NCBI RefSeq assembly: GCF_004152845.1
Contig: NZ_SEON01000001.1
Coordinates: 806,001 to 870,000, forward strand
DNA from: Sphingobium fuliginis
Lineage (GTDB): Bacteria; Pseudomonadota; Alphaproteobacteria; Sphingomonadales; Sphingomonadaceae
Reading direction: 5' to 3'
DNA length: 64,000 nucleotides
The notes beneath the pieces were generated by a model, which ran no database searches, was not told the origin of the DNA, and saw only the letters and a program-made list of their open reading frames with translations. Positions 1-8,585 of the stretch are shown here, piece by piece (position 1 is the stretch's first letter; the number at the start of each line of letters is the position of its first letter). A program made the position numbers and the translations under genes.

Positions 1-203
1 TAAAAGTCGTTAGATGAGAATTTATGTCACACAGCCACGGCTGGCGCTCGCGCGACATCGCACGATGGAACGGACAAGGATCAAACAGCAGGCGCGCGAT
101 CCCGGCACCGGGCCGGAACCGCCCTGATTTCCGTCCTAACGCGATTTCTTAATCAGCGATCGATTGCGTCGCCTGGAAATCGCTCCGGTCGAGGGCCATG
201 GCG

Positions 204-1496
204 TCATTCGTCCGGGGCGATATGGGAACCCGGCTTGAACGCGATGGCGGTGATCATGATCCCCTGATGGGGATGGGGCAGTTCCTTGACCGCGACGGTG
301 TTGCGCGCAGGGCCTTCGAAGCCGAAATAATCGGCATAGACGCGGTTGAAGGTCTCATAATCGGCCATGTCGAGCAGGTGGACCTGAATATCGACGATGT
401 CCGCCAGCGACGCGCCCGCCGTTGCCAGCATGTCCCGGATCGCGTCGAAGATGAAGCGCGCCTGCCGCTCTATGTCGATCACGACCTTGCCGTCTTCTCC
501 AACGGTCGCGCCCTCGAAACTGTCATCCGGCCGCCGCGCGCTGGTGCCCGAAATGAACAGGAAATCCGCCACGCGCTTCAGGTGCGGGAAATTGCCGCGC
601 GGCTTGGCGCGCGACGGGAAAACCCGGCTTTCGATCGACAGCGACCGTTCGATCTGGGTCACGCTGCCGGCGATCGCGGACCGCGCCTTCGCCAACTGCT
701 CGTCGCCCAGCCGCGAACTGGGCGCGGACAGCGCGATCGCCGCCACCACCTGGCCCCGCATGTTATGCAGCGGCAGGGCGATCGAACGAAGCCCCTCCTC
801 CCATTCCTCATTGTCCACCGCATAGCCCTGCTTCGCGATGCGGCCGAGTTCGGCCATGAGCTGCCCCGGATCGACGATGGTGCCGGGCGTGTAGCGCCTG
901 AGCTCCGCATTGGCGAGGAAGCTGGCGCGGTGACTCTCGCTCATCGAGGCGATGAACAGCTTGCCCGCGGAGGTGCAGTGAAGCGGAAACGGCTCGCCCA
1001 CCGGATGGCTGATGACCAGCGAACGGTCGGGCCGCGCCACGGCCGCATTGATCGCCTGGTTCCCGCTGCGCGCGACGCAGTGGACGGCTTCGCGGAATTC
1101 ATCGGCCAGAGCCTCCAGATGCGGATGCGCCGCATTCACCAGCAGCACGTCGCCTTCCACCCGGGCGCCAAGGTCGGCCAGGGCCGGCCCCAGATGGAAA
1201 CCGCCCTTGCGCCCGCGCGCGACCGCACCCTCACCTTCCAACGTCAGCAGGAAGCGATGCACCGTCGCCATATTGCTGCCCACCGCGCGGGCAACCTCCG
1301 TCGCGCTCAGATCACGACCCGCGCCCGCTATGGCCCGCAGGATCGCAAACGCCCGCGTCACCGAATTATTCTTCGGCGTTAGAACCGGTCCGCGAATGAA
1401 TACTTCTCCCAATCCAAACCCAAGGCGCCACCCCGGGCGCGAAACTCCAGCTAGCAGCTTCCTTCCACAGGGGAAACCTTCCTGAACAGATGCCAC
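204..1496 (-). CDS. IclR-family transcriptional regulator fused to a RidA/2-aminomuconate deaminase-like domain
   Basis: Two domains are joined in one reading frame of 430 codons. Residues about 45-100 form the IclR winged helix (SVTRAFAILRAI, then SATEVARAVGSNMATVHRFL). Residues about 115-285 are the IclR effector domain (HCTSAGKLFIA, YAVDNEEWEEGLRSIA). Residues about 300-423 are a complete RidA-fold domain that reads like 2-aminomuconate deaminase (NFPHLKRVADFLFISGTSAR, ELPHPHQGIMITAIAF) and keeps the active-site arginine of the family in GPARNT (R398). IclR proteins usually stop near 250-270 residues, so the tail is a true extra domain. Inference: a regulator that senses or deaminates an enamine/imine intermediate of aromatic or amino-acid catabolism. 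The first codon is GTG; a TTG at 1412 is an alternative, so the N-terminus is uncertain. It is divergent from the NHL gene. Confidence 0.85.
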   Translation of the reverse strand: MASVQEGFPCGRKLLAGVSRPGWRLGFGLGEVFIRGPVLTPKNNSVTRAFAILRAIAGAGRDLSATEVARAVGSNMATVHRFLLTLEGEGAVARGRKGGFHLGPALADLGARVEGDVLLVNAAHPHLEALADEFREAVHCVARSGNQAINAAVARPDRSLVISHPVGEPFPLHCTSAGKLFIASMSESHRASFLANAELRRYTPGTIVDPGQLMAELGRIAKQGYAVDNEEWEEGLRSIALPLHNMRGQVVAAIALSAPSSRLGDEQLAKARSAIAGSVTQIERSLSIESRVFPSRAKPRGNFPHLKRVADFLFISGTSARRPDDSFEGATVGEDGKVVIDIERQARFIFDAIRDMLATAGASLADIVDIQVHLLDMADYETFNRVYADYFGFEGPARNTVAVKELPHPHQGIMITAIAFKPGSHIAPDE

Positions 1497-1512
1497 GCAC
1501 CCTGATTGCGCC

Positions 1513-1577
1513 TTGACAGACGCTGCAAATCACCATCATATCGCGATATAGGCAATTGAAATCTTATTAATTAAGAT
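1513..1577. promoter_or_regulatory. Divergent regulatory region with two palindromes
   Basis: The gap between the leftward IclR-RidA gene and the rightward NHL gene is unusually AT-rich for this window. It holds a perfect 12-bp palindrome ATATCGCGATAT (1538-1549) and an inverted repeat ATCTTA-N5-TAAGAT (1561-1577). A TTGACA hexamer (1513-1518) lies upstream on the plus strand and could be a -35 box. These are candidate operators for the adjacent IclR-type regulator, by inference from position and symmetry only. Confidence 0.45.
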
Positions 1578-1705
1578 AAATAATGGCTATCATCAGGGCG
1601 CGCAACCGCCTGCTGCCACGGCGCTTTCGGAATAACAATATGTTAGGACGCGGGCCCTTTGCTTGAGAGCCTTATTCGGTCGACAATGGGCCCGGAGGGA
1701 TGACT

Positions 1706-2800
1706 ATGCGGCGCTGTTTCCTTGCCATGGCGATGCTGATCGGCTGCATCGGCTCAGCGCCCGTTCCCGCCCAGAAACCCGCCGCCGACGCCCCCCGGTT
1801 CGAACCCGACGCGCAATGGCCAAGGCCCCTGCCCGGCAACTGGATATTGGGCCAGGTCTCGGGCGTCGCCGTCGACAAGGACGATAATGTCTGGATCATC
1901 CAGCGGCCGGGTTCGCTGCTCGACGACGAGAAGGGCGCGCAGAAATCTCCGCCTGAGTCGCTTTGCTGCTCGGCTGCTCCGCCGGTCATGAAATTCGACC
2001 AGCAGGGCAATCTTCTCGCCGCCTGGGGCGGAGCCAGGCAGGGCCATCCATGGGTGCAGATGGAACATGGCATCCATGTCGACGATGCGGGCCATGTCTT
2101 CATCGCCGGCAATCTGGACGGCGACCAGGTGCTGGAGTTCACCGGCGACGGCAAGTTCATCCGCCAGTTCGGGGCCGACGACGGCACCAAGGGGTCGAAT
2201 TCCACGACGCGGCTGGGACGCCCGGCGCATATGATGACGGACAGCGCGGCGAACGAACTCTATGTCGCGGACGGATATGGCAATCGCCGGGTGATCGTCT
2301 TCGACCTGTCGACCGGTGCATATAAGCGGCATTGGGGCGGCAGCGGTTCGGTGCCCAATGACGACAAGCTGCCGCCCTATTCGCCCGCTTCGGTATCGCA
2401 GGGATTCAACAACCCGGTTCATTGCGTGCGCATCGCCCGCGACGGTCTGGTCTATGTCTGCGACCGGGCCAACGACCGGATACAGGTGTTCCGCAAGGAC
2501 GGCACCTATGTGCGCGAGTTCAAGGTGGAGCCCCAGACGCTGGGCAGCGGATCGGTGTGGGACCTCGTCCTGTCCGAAGACGCCGCGCAACGCTATATCT
2601 TCGTGGCCGACGGCGGCAACGGACAGGTCGTCACCCTGCTCCGCCAGACCGGCGCGTTCGTCACGAAATGGGGCCGCGCGGGCCGCCAGCCCGGCCAGTT
2701 CAAGTCGATCCACAACATCGCGATCGATTCGAAAGGCAATCTCTACACGGCGGAAGTCGGTTATGGCCGCCGGGTGCAGCGCTTCAAACGCCAGCATTAA
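1706..2800 (+). CDS. Exported NHL-repeat six-bladed beta-propeller protein (peptidyl-alpha-hydroxyglycine lyase-like)
   Basis: The protein begins with a signal peptide (MRRCFLAMAMLIGCIGSAPVPAQ, cleavage likely after PAQ) and continues as an NHL-type propeller. Repeated blade motifs include VSGVAVDKDDNVWII, HGIHVDDAGHVFIAG, CVRIARDGLVYVCDRANDR and IHNIAIDSKGNLYTAE. This layout matches bacterial NHL proteins annotated as peptidyl-alpha-hydroxyglycine alpha-amidating lyase-like; the substrate is unknown. The start at 1706 is chosen because GGAGGG (1694-1699) sits 6 nt upstream; the ATG at 1700 is too close to that site. It lies between an IclR-RidA fusion and a LacI regulator, so substrate-induced expression is likely, but no enzyme gene of a defined pathway is adjacent. 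Confidence 0.8.
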   Translation: MRRCFLAMAMLIGCIGSAPVPAQKPAADAPRFEPDAQWPRPLPGNWILGQVSGVAVDKDDNVWIIQRPGSLLDDEKGAQKSPPESLCCSAAPPVMKFDQQGNLLAAWGGARQGHPWVQMEHGIHVDDAGHVFIAGNLDGDQVLEFTGDGKFIRQFGADDGTKGSNSTTRLGRPAHMMTDSAANELYVADGYGNRRVIVFDLSTGAYKRHWGGSGSVPNDDKLPPYSPASVSQGFNNPVHCVRIARDGLVYVCDRANDRIQVFRKDGTYVREFKVEPQTLGSGSVWDLVLSEDAAQRYIFVADGGNGQVVTLLRQTGAFVTKWGRAGRQPGQFKSIHNIAIDSKGNLYTAEVGYGRRVQRFKRQH

Positions 2801-3105
2801 GCCCGGCGGGAAATATCGGCCTCGGCAGGGGAGGGGGCGCTCCTTGCCGCATCGCTCCTTTTAAGCACGACAAGCCAGAGGCAAGCCCCGGACCGGATTT
2901 CCGACGGCCCGGATAGCGGCGCGATGACCTGACGGTCCGTCGAAGCGGCCGTTCGCGGGCGGCATCGCATCGCCCCGCCGCCATGAACCGGCGCCCCTCC
3001 ATCCTGCCGCAGCCGCCTGCAAAAGGCCCGCGACCGGCCGGAATGCGAAATCATGTTGCCAAGATTTGCGCGCGGGAAGAGAAAGGCCTGTCAAAGGAGA
3101 CTATT
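2801..3105. other. Gene-free stretch upstream of the LacI gene
   Basis: This 305-base GC-rich gap lies between the NHL gene and the TTG start of the LacI-family regulator. Apart from the Shine-Dalgarno sequence AAGGAGA at 3094-3100, I see no RNA gene, no clear terminator and no convincing promoter. Short reading frames here have no recognisable product. Confidence 0.5.
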
Positions 3106-4200
3106 TTGCCGCGCAGTAGCACCAAATCCCGGACCGTGACGATCAAGCAGGTCGCGGAGGCCGCTGCGGTTCACCCGTCGACCGTCTCCCGCGCGCTCAA
3201 CCCAGCGACCCGCTATCTGGTCGCGGAGGAAGTGGCTGAACGCGTGCTCGCGGCGGCGCAGCGCCTTGGCTACCGGCGCAACCTGCTCGCCGCGGGCCTG
3301 CGCACCGGCCGCTCGCATCTTGTCGGCATGCTCGTGCCCGACATCGCGAATACCGTCTTTTCCCCGATCCTCAGCGGCGCGGCGGAAAGGCTTGCGGCGG
3401 AAGGCTTCTCGACCGTGGTTGCCGATGTGGGGCGGGATTCCAGCCGGCAGCTGGAGATCGTGCGCGAGCTGGCGACGCGGCAGATCGAGGGATTGATCCT
3501 GGCGACCGTCCAGCGCGACGACCCGGTGGTCGATTTCTGTCTCGAACAGGGGCTTCCGGCGGTTCTCGTCAACCGGGCGGAGGAAAAGCGCCGATTGTCG
3601 GCCGTCGTCTCCGACGACGCGCTGGGAATGCAACTTGCGGTCGACCATGTCGTGGAACTGGGACATCGCAGGATCGCACATCTCGCAGGACCGGAGACGG
3701 TGTCCACCGGCCATCTGCGGCGGCGCGCCTTTTATGGCGCGATGGAGCAGCACGACCTTCGTTCGACCGAGCCGCTGCACGAAGCAGCCGAAGGCTATTC
3801 GCGGGAAGAGGGCGCGATTGCGACCCGCCGCCTGCTGGACCGTGACCCCGACATCACCGCGATCGTCGCCGCAAACGACCTTCTCGCACTGGGCGCCTAT
3901 GATGCGCTGAAGGAACGCGGCCTTCGGTGCCCGGAGGACATATCGATCGTCGGGCATAACGACATGCCCATGATGGATCTGGTGACGCCGCCGCTGACGA
4001 CGATACGCATCGGCCATAATGCCCTGGGGCGGGAGGCGGCCGACCTTCTGCTGCAACGCATTCGCGGGGATGATCCGGAGATCCGCAACATCGTGCTCGC
4101 GCCTTCGCTCGTCGTGCGGGAATCGACGGCTCGACCCCGGCAGGGGCAGGCAAAGAGGACGCGATCGGCGAAGGCGACGAGAACGGCCGTGGCGGGATAA
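3106..4200 (+). CDS. LacI/GalR-family transcriptional regulator
   Basis: The N-terminal helix-turn-helix and hinge are classic for LacI (TIKQVAEAAAVHPSTVSRAL, then VLAAAQRLGYRRNLLAAGLR). A periplasmic-binding-protein-like effector domain follows (HLVGMLVPDIANTVFSPILS, IVAANDLLALGAYDALKERG, SIVGHNDMPMMDLVTPPLTT). With the TTG start at 3106 it is 364 residues, slightly longer than typical because of a basic C-terminal tail. The TTG is preferred over an ATG at 2983 because AAGGAGA lies 5 nt before it and because the DNA-binding domain then starts near residue 12. It probably controls a sugar or catabolic locus, perhaps the NHL gene. The effector cannot be deduced. Confidence 0.9.
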   Translation: MPRSSTKSRTVTIKQVAEAAAVHPSTVSRALNPATRYLVAEEVAERVLAAAQRLGYRRNLLAAGLRTGRSHLVGMLVPDIANTVFSPILSGAAERLAAEGFSTVVADVGRDSSRQLEIVRELATRQIEGLILATVQRDDPVVDFCLEQGLPAVLVNRAEEKRRLSAVVSDDALGMQLAVDHVVELGHRRIAHLAGPETVSTGHLRRRAFYGAMEQHDLRSTEPLHEAAEGYSREEGAIATRRLLDRDPDITAIVAANDLLALGAYDALKERGLRCPEDISIVGHNDMPMMDLVTPPLTTIRIGHNALGREAADLLLQRIRGDDPEIRNIVLAPSLVVRESTARPRQGQAKRTRSAKATRTAVAG

Positions 4201-4393
4201 CCGGAAGGTCCAGCCGAACCGAGGCTGGACGTCAGGCATGGAGCGAAACGCAGACGGGTGAATGCCCAAGCCTTCAGGCGGGGCGACAATAGTTCCAGGA
4301 GAATAGCCGAAAGCCGACTGGCTCAATCCGCTGGCCGCGCGCGCCCAGATCGGCGCCAGCCACTATCCAACCGCCTCGCAAGGCATTGATAAA

Positions 4394-4469
4394 TGGTGAC
4401 CCCTACGGGAATCGAACCCGTGTTTCAGCCGTGAAAGGGCCGCGTCCTAGACCGCTAGACGAAGGGGCC
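4394..4469 (-). tRNA. tRNA-Glu (anticodon TTC)
   Basis: On the minus strand a 76-nt cloverleaf begins GGCCCCTTCG. It has an anticodon loop CTTTCAC with anticodon TTC, a T-arm GGGTTCGATTCCC and an encoded CCA end. The acceptor stem GGCCCCT pairs with AGGGGTC, including one G-U pair. The coordinates include the CCA. Confidence 0.95.
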
Positions 4470-4590
4470 ACATGCAGGTCCGCTTGGGCGTCGCTGCGAA
4501 GCGAGGCGGGCATTAGGCGGTGGCTCTGGAACGGTCAACCCCCTTTTCGTCATGAAAAGGGCGCGGGGCGAAAATTTGCCGATCCGCTTC

Positions 4591-6357
4591 TCAATCGGCC
4601 CAGGCGGCATCCTCCAGATGCAGTTCGGCGGCAGGACGGGGGCCCCAATCGTCGATCTTCGCGCGGCCCGCTATCCACAGGCGCCGGTCGCGCGGCGCGC
4701 CGAGAATGGCCTGGCCCAGATCGGATTCCGCCTGGCGGAAGGCGATGGTCTTGATCGACCGGCCATCGTCGCCCGCCATGATCGCGCGCAAATGGCCGTT
4801 GCCGACGACATCGGCCTTGACCACCCGCATCGGGCCGGAGGCGATGAGCGGCGCAGGCCACCCCGCCCCATAGGGACCGCCGGCGTCGATGGCGGCGACG
4901 AAATCCGGATTGACCCCCGCAGGCGCCAGCACGGCGTCGATCAGCAGCGCCCGGTCGTCCCGCGCCCTCGCGACGGCGTTGGCGAGCCGTTCGTCGAGGA
5001 AGTCGGCCAGCGCATCCACCTTGTCCGCCGCGACCGTCAGGCCCGCCGCCATGGCATGACCACCACCCGCGACCAGCAGGCCGCTATCCTTCGCCGCCAG
5101 GACCGCCGCGCCCAGATCGACGCCGGAGATGGAGCGGCCCGACCCCTTGCCGACGCCTTCCTCATCCAGGGCGACGACGATGGCGGGGCGCCCCGCCTTC
5201 TCCTTGATGCGCCCGGCGACGATGCCGATCACGCCGGGATGCCAACCCGCGCCCGACACCAGCGCCACCGCCCGATTGCCCTGCGCCGCGAGCAGTTCCT
5301 CCGCCTCCGCCTGCACCGCCGCCTCTATGGCGCGGCGTTCCTCATTGAGCCGGTCCAGCTCCTGCGCGATCTTCGCCGCTTCCGCCGGATCGTCGGTGAT
5401 CAGCAGCCGCACCCCCAGATCCGCCTTGCCCACGCGCCCGCCCGCATTGATGCGCGGGCCAAGCGCGAAGCCCAGATCGTGGCACAGCGGCGCGCGCGTC
5501 AGGCGGCTGGCGTCGATCAGGGCGGAAAGGCCGATATTGCGCCGCTTCGCCATGATCTTCAGCCCCTGCGCGACGAAGGCGCGGTTGAGGCCCTTCAGTT
5601 GCGCCACATCCGCCACCGTGCCCAGCGCGACGATGTCGAGCAGTTCCATCAAGGGCGGCTCGGCACGCCGGTCGAACCAGCCGCGTCTGCGCAGCACGCG
5701 GATCAATGCCGCACCGAGCAGGAAGGCCACGCCCACGGCCGCCAGATGACCGTGCGCCGCCGCTTCCTCCGCTTCGTCCAGGCGGTTGGGGTTCACCAGC
5801 GCCAGCGCCTCGGGCAGGGCGGCGGCGCATTTATGATGGTCGACCACCACGACATCGACTCCTGCCGCCTTCGCCATGGCGAGCGCCTCGAACGCCTGCG
5901 CGCCGCAGTCCACCGTGACGATCAGCGTCGCCCCCTCGCCCGCCAGCCGCACCAGCGCCTCGCCGGAGGGGCCGTATCCCTCCATCAGCCGGTCGGGAAT
6001 ATAGGGCCGCGCCGCCAGCCCCAGATCGCGCAGCAGGCGTATCAGCAGCGCCGCGCTGGTCGCGCCGTCGACATCATAATCGCCGAAGATGCGCACATCC
6101 TCCCCGCGCACCACCGCATCGGCCAGCCGTTCGGCGGCGGCGTCCATGTCTCGGAACAGGCTGGGGTCGGGCATGAAATGGCGGATGGTGGGGTTGCGGT
6201 GCGCCTCCACCGCCTCACGCGGGCAACCGCGCGCCAGCAGCAATTGCGTGACCAGATCGTCGGGCCGATAACCGGGATCGCGCCCGTCGCCATTGCCCCC
6301 GCGCCACCGCCAGGGCTGGCCAAGGATAGAGCGGGTGATGTTGAGCGCGATGGTCAT
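4591..6357 (-). CDS. recJ: Single-stranded-DNA-specific exonuclease RecJ
   Basis: This is a 588-residue DHH-family 5'-3' single-strand exonuclease acting in RecFOR recombination and mismatch repair. The catalytic motifs are present: motif I FGDYDVDGATS (residues 91-101), VTVDCG (148-152) and the DHH triad in VVVDHHKC (about 171-177). The DHHA1 motif GGGHAMAAG lies further on (about residues 430-440), followed by a C-terminal OB-like region. The length matches the family. It is transcribed toward the tRNA-Glu gene and diverges from tamA. No SOS box was found in the short upstream gap. Confidence 0.95.
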   Translation of the reverse strand: MTIALNITRSILGQPWRWRGGNGDGRDPGYRPDDLVTQLLLARGCPREAVEAHRNPTIRHFMPDPSLFRDMDAAAERLADAVVRGEDVRIFGDYDVDGATSAALLIRLLRDLGLAARPYIPDRLMEGYGPSGEALVRLAGEGATLIVTVDCGAQAFEALAMAKAAGVDVVVVDHHKCAAALPEALALVNPNRLDEAEEAAAHGHLAAVGVAFLLGAALIRVLRRRGWFDRRAEPPLMELLDIVALGTVADVAQLKGLNRAFVAQGLKIMAKRRNIGLSALIDASRLTRAPLCHDLGFALGPRINAGGRVGKADLGVRLLITDDPAEAAKIAQELDRLNEERRAIEAAVQAEAEELLAAQGNRAVALVSGAGWHPGVIGIVAGRIKEKAGRPAIVVALDEEGVGKGSGRSISGVDLGAAVLAAKDSGLLVAGGGHAMAAGLTVAADKVDALADFLDERLANAVARARDDRALLIDAVLAPAGVNPDFVAAIDAGGPYGAGWPAPLIASGPMRVVKADVVGNGHLRAIMAGDDGRSIKTIAFRQAESDLGQAILGAPRDRRLWIAGRAKIDDWGPRPAAELHLEDAAWAD

Positions 6358-6494
6358 GCCGCCGGTCTAGACCGGTTGGGATTCGGAGGGAAGCACCTGC
6401 CTTCATGACGCAGGCGGAACCGAAGCAACCGCTTGCGCGTATTGCCTGTTCGCGCCCTGAACGGGCGAAGGACAAAGGGGCAAAGCGGGTTTCC

Positions 6495-8585
6495 ATGGGT
6501 TCAAGGCAGAAGCGGGTCCGGCGAGCCTTGGGTCTGATGATGATGGCGGCCTCTCCCCTCCCTCTGATGGCGCAGACGCCTTCGCCGCAACAGCAGGAAG
6601 AACCGATCCTGCCCGACAGCGAGTTCGAGGCGCGCCTGCCCAAGACGGGGGAAACGCCAACGGGCACCGGCGCGCCGCTGCCCTCCATAGACCAGTGGAT
6701 CGACCAGCAGATGCCCGAAGCCGGCGCGGCGCAGCAACTGCCGCCAGCGGTCGAGCCGCAGGAGGAGCGTGAACTGGCCCAGCCGCTGCCGCCGCTCGAC
6801 AGCGTGCAGGTGCCGGCGCAGGTCGCGACTGACGGCAACCCCGATGAAAAGACCCAGGCGGTGCGCTATTCGGTGGCGTTGGAAGGCTTCGGCAAGACCG
6901 GGCTGGAGCCGGCGTTCCGCGATTCCTCCGCCCTGATCGACGGCGGCGGCAAGGCCGACACGGCGGCAATGGTGCAGGCCCGCGCCCATGAGGATGAGGC
7001 GCTCGCCATAAGGCTGCTCTATGCTGAGGGCTATTATGACGCGACCGCGCTCGCATCGCTCGACCAGACGGGCGACGGGGCGTTGAAGGCCGTCCTCTCG
7101 GTCACGCCGGGGAAGCGCTACAGGATCGGGGACATCGTCATCAACGCCGGGCCGACCGTGCCGCCCGGCCTGATCCGCGACAGCCTGCCGCTCAAGACCG
7201 GCGACTATATCGTCGCGGCGGCGGTCGAGGGGGCGGAGGCCAATGTCGGCGTCAAGCTGCCGGAAAATGGCTATCCCTTCGCGAAGGTCGGGCAGCGGGA
7301 CATATTGCTCGACCCCGCGACGGTGACGGGAGACTATACCCTGCCGGTGGAGACGGGCCCGCGCGGATCGTTCCGGGGGATCACCACCACCGGCGAGAAG
7401 CAGGCCTTCGGCGCCGATCATATGAAGGTCATCAGCCGCTTCAGGCCGGGCGAGCTTTACGACAGCCGCAAGGTCGACGACCTCCGCCGGGCGCTGGTGG
7501 CGACGGGGCTGTTCTCCAGCATCTCGGTCGATCCGGTCAGGACCAGCGAGCCGGGACCGGACGGCACAGAATATGTCGACCTGGAAGTCGCGCAGGAGGC
7601 CGGCAAGCCGCGCACGCTGGCGGGCGAGCTGGGCTATGGCACCGGCCAGGGCTTCCGCGCGGAGGGAACATGGACCCACCGCAACCTCTTCCCGCCCGAA
7701 GGCGCGCTGATCGCCAGCGTGATCGCCGGAACGCAGGAACAGGGCGCGTCGGGCACCTTCCGCCGATCCAATGCGGGCAAGCGCGACAAGACCTTCCAGA
7801 CCGGCATCACGCTCAATCACCAGAATTACGACGCCTATGAAGCCTATACGGCGGGTCTCAACATCGGCTGGTCGCGGCAGTCGACGCCGATCTTCCAGAA
7901 GCGCTGGACCTACAGCTATGGCGCGGAAGTGCTGCTGACCAACGAACAGGTGGTGGTGGATCCGGCGACGGCGGACAAGACGCGGCGGACCTATTTCATC
8001 GGCGGCCTGCCGGTGCAACTCGGCTATGACCGGTCCAACGACCTGCTGAACCCGACCAGGGGTTTCCGCGCCAATCTGCGCGCGGAACCGGAAGGATCGT
8101 TGCAGGGCAGCTTCTCCCCCTATCTGCGCGCGACATTCGACCTCACCGGCTATTATCCCCTGTCGGACAGCCTGGTGATCGCCGCGCGCACGCGGGTCGG
8201 CACGATCAGCGGGGTGAAGCGCGACGATGTGGCGCCCTCACGACGGATCTATGCCGGCGGGGGGGGATCGGTACGCGGCTATGGCTATCAGGAACTGGGG
8301 CCGAAGGACGCGAACAACGATCCGATCGGCGGCCGGTCCGTCAATGAATTCGCGGTCGAGGGCCGTTACCGATTCGGGGACTATGGCGTGGTCGCCTTCG
8401 TCGATGCGGGCCAGGTCTATGAAAGTTCCATGCCGCAATTTTCCGACATCCGGTACGGCGTGGGCGTCGGCGGCCGCTTCTACACCAATTTCGGTCCCTT
8501 CCGCGCAGACATAGCCATGCCGATCAACCGGCAGCCGGGCGAATCCAAATTCGCGCTCTATATCGGCATCGGACAGGCATTCTGA
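6495..8585 (+). CDS. tamA: Autotransporter assembly factor TamA (Omp85/BamA family outer-membrane barrel)
   Basis: An Omp85-superfamily protein that works with TamB in inserting outer-membrane proteins and in envelope lipid transport. The chosen start gives a signal peptide (MGSRQKRVRRALGLMMMAAS, cleaved near LMAQT). A proline/glutamine-rich linker of about 90 residues follows, then POTRA-like repeats (ALKAVLSVTPGKRYRIGDIV, FSSISVDPVR) and a C-terminal 16-stranded barrel (GELGYGTGQGFRAEGTWTHR, AGGGGSVRGYGYQELG) ending in the phenylalanine-terminated signature (LYIGIGQAF). An upstream ATG at 6405 would add 30 residues before the signal peptide and is less likely. The TGA overlaps the tamB ATG by one base. 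Confidence 0.9.
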   Translation: MGSRQKRVRRALGLMMMAASPLPLMAQTPSPQQQEEPILPDSEFEARLPKTGETPTGTGAPLPSIDQWIDQQMPEAGAAQQLPPAVEPQEERELAQPLPPLDSVQVPAQVATDGNPDEKTQAVRYSVALEGFGKTGLEPAFRDSSALIDGGGKADTAAMVQARAHEDEALAIRLLYAEGYYDATALASLDQTGDGALKAVLSVTPGKRYRIGDIVINAGPTVPPGLIRDSLPLKTGDYIVAAAVEGAEANVGVKLPENGYPFAKVGQRDILLDPATVTGDYTLPVETGPRGSFRGITTTGEKQAFGADHMKVISRFRPGELYDSRKVDDLRRALVATGLFSSISVDPVRTSEPGPDGTEYVDLEVAQEAGKPRTLAGELGYGTGQGFRAEGTWTHRNLFPPEGALIASVIAGTQEQGASGTFRRSNAGKRDKTFQTGITLNHQNYDAYEAYTAGLNIGWSRQSTPIFQKRWTYSYGAEVLLTNEQVVVDPATADKTRRTYFIGGLPVQLGYDRSNDLLNPTRGFRANLRAEPEGSLQGSFSPYLRATFDLTGYYPLSDSLVIAARTRVGTISGVKRDDVAPSRRIYAGGGGSVRGYGYQELGPKDANNDPIGGRSVNEFAVEGRYRFGDYGVVAFVDAGQVYESSMPQFSDIRYGVGVGGRFYTNFGPFRADIAMPINRQPGESKFALYIGIGQAF

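Noticed and set aside
152..200. A 16-codon minus-strand frame just downstream of the IclR-RidA gene.
   Set aside because: It is too short and has no ribosome site or family; it was not counted as a gene.
6448..6462. GTTC-N7-GAAC upstream of tamA as a possible LexA box.
   Set aside because: The halves are inverted rather than direct repeats, unlike the alphaproteobacterial LexA site.
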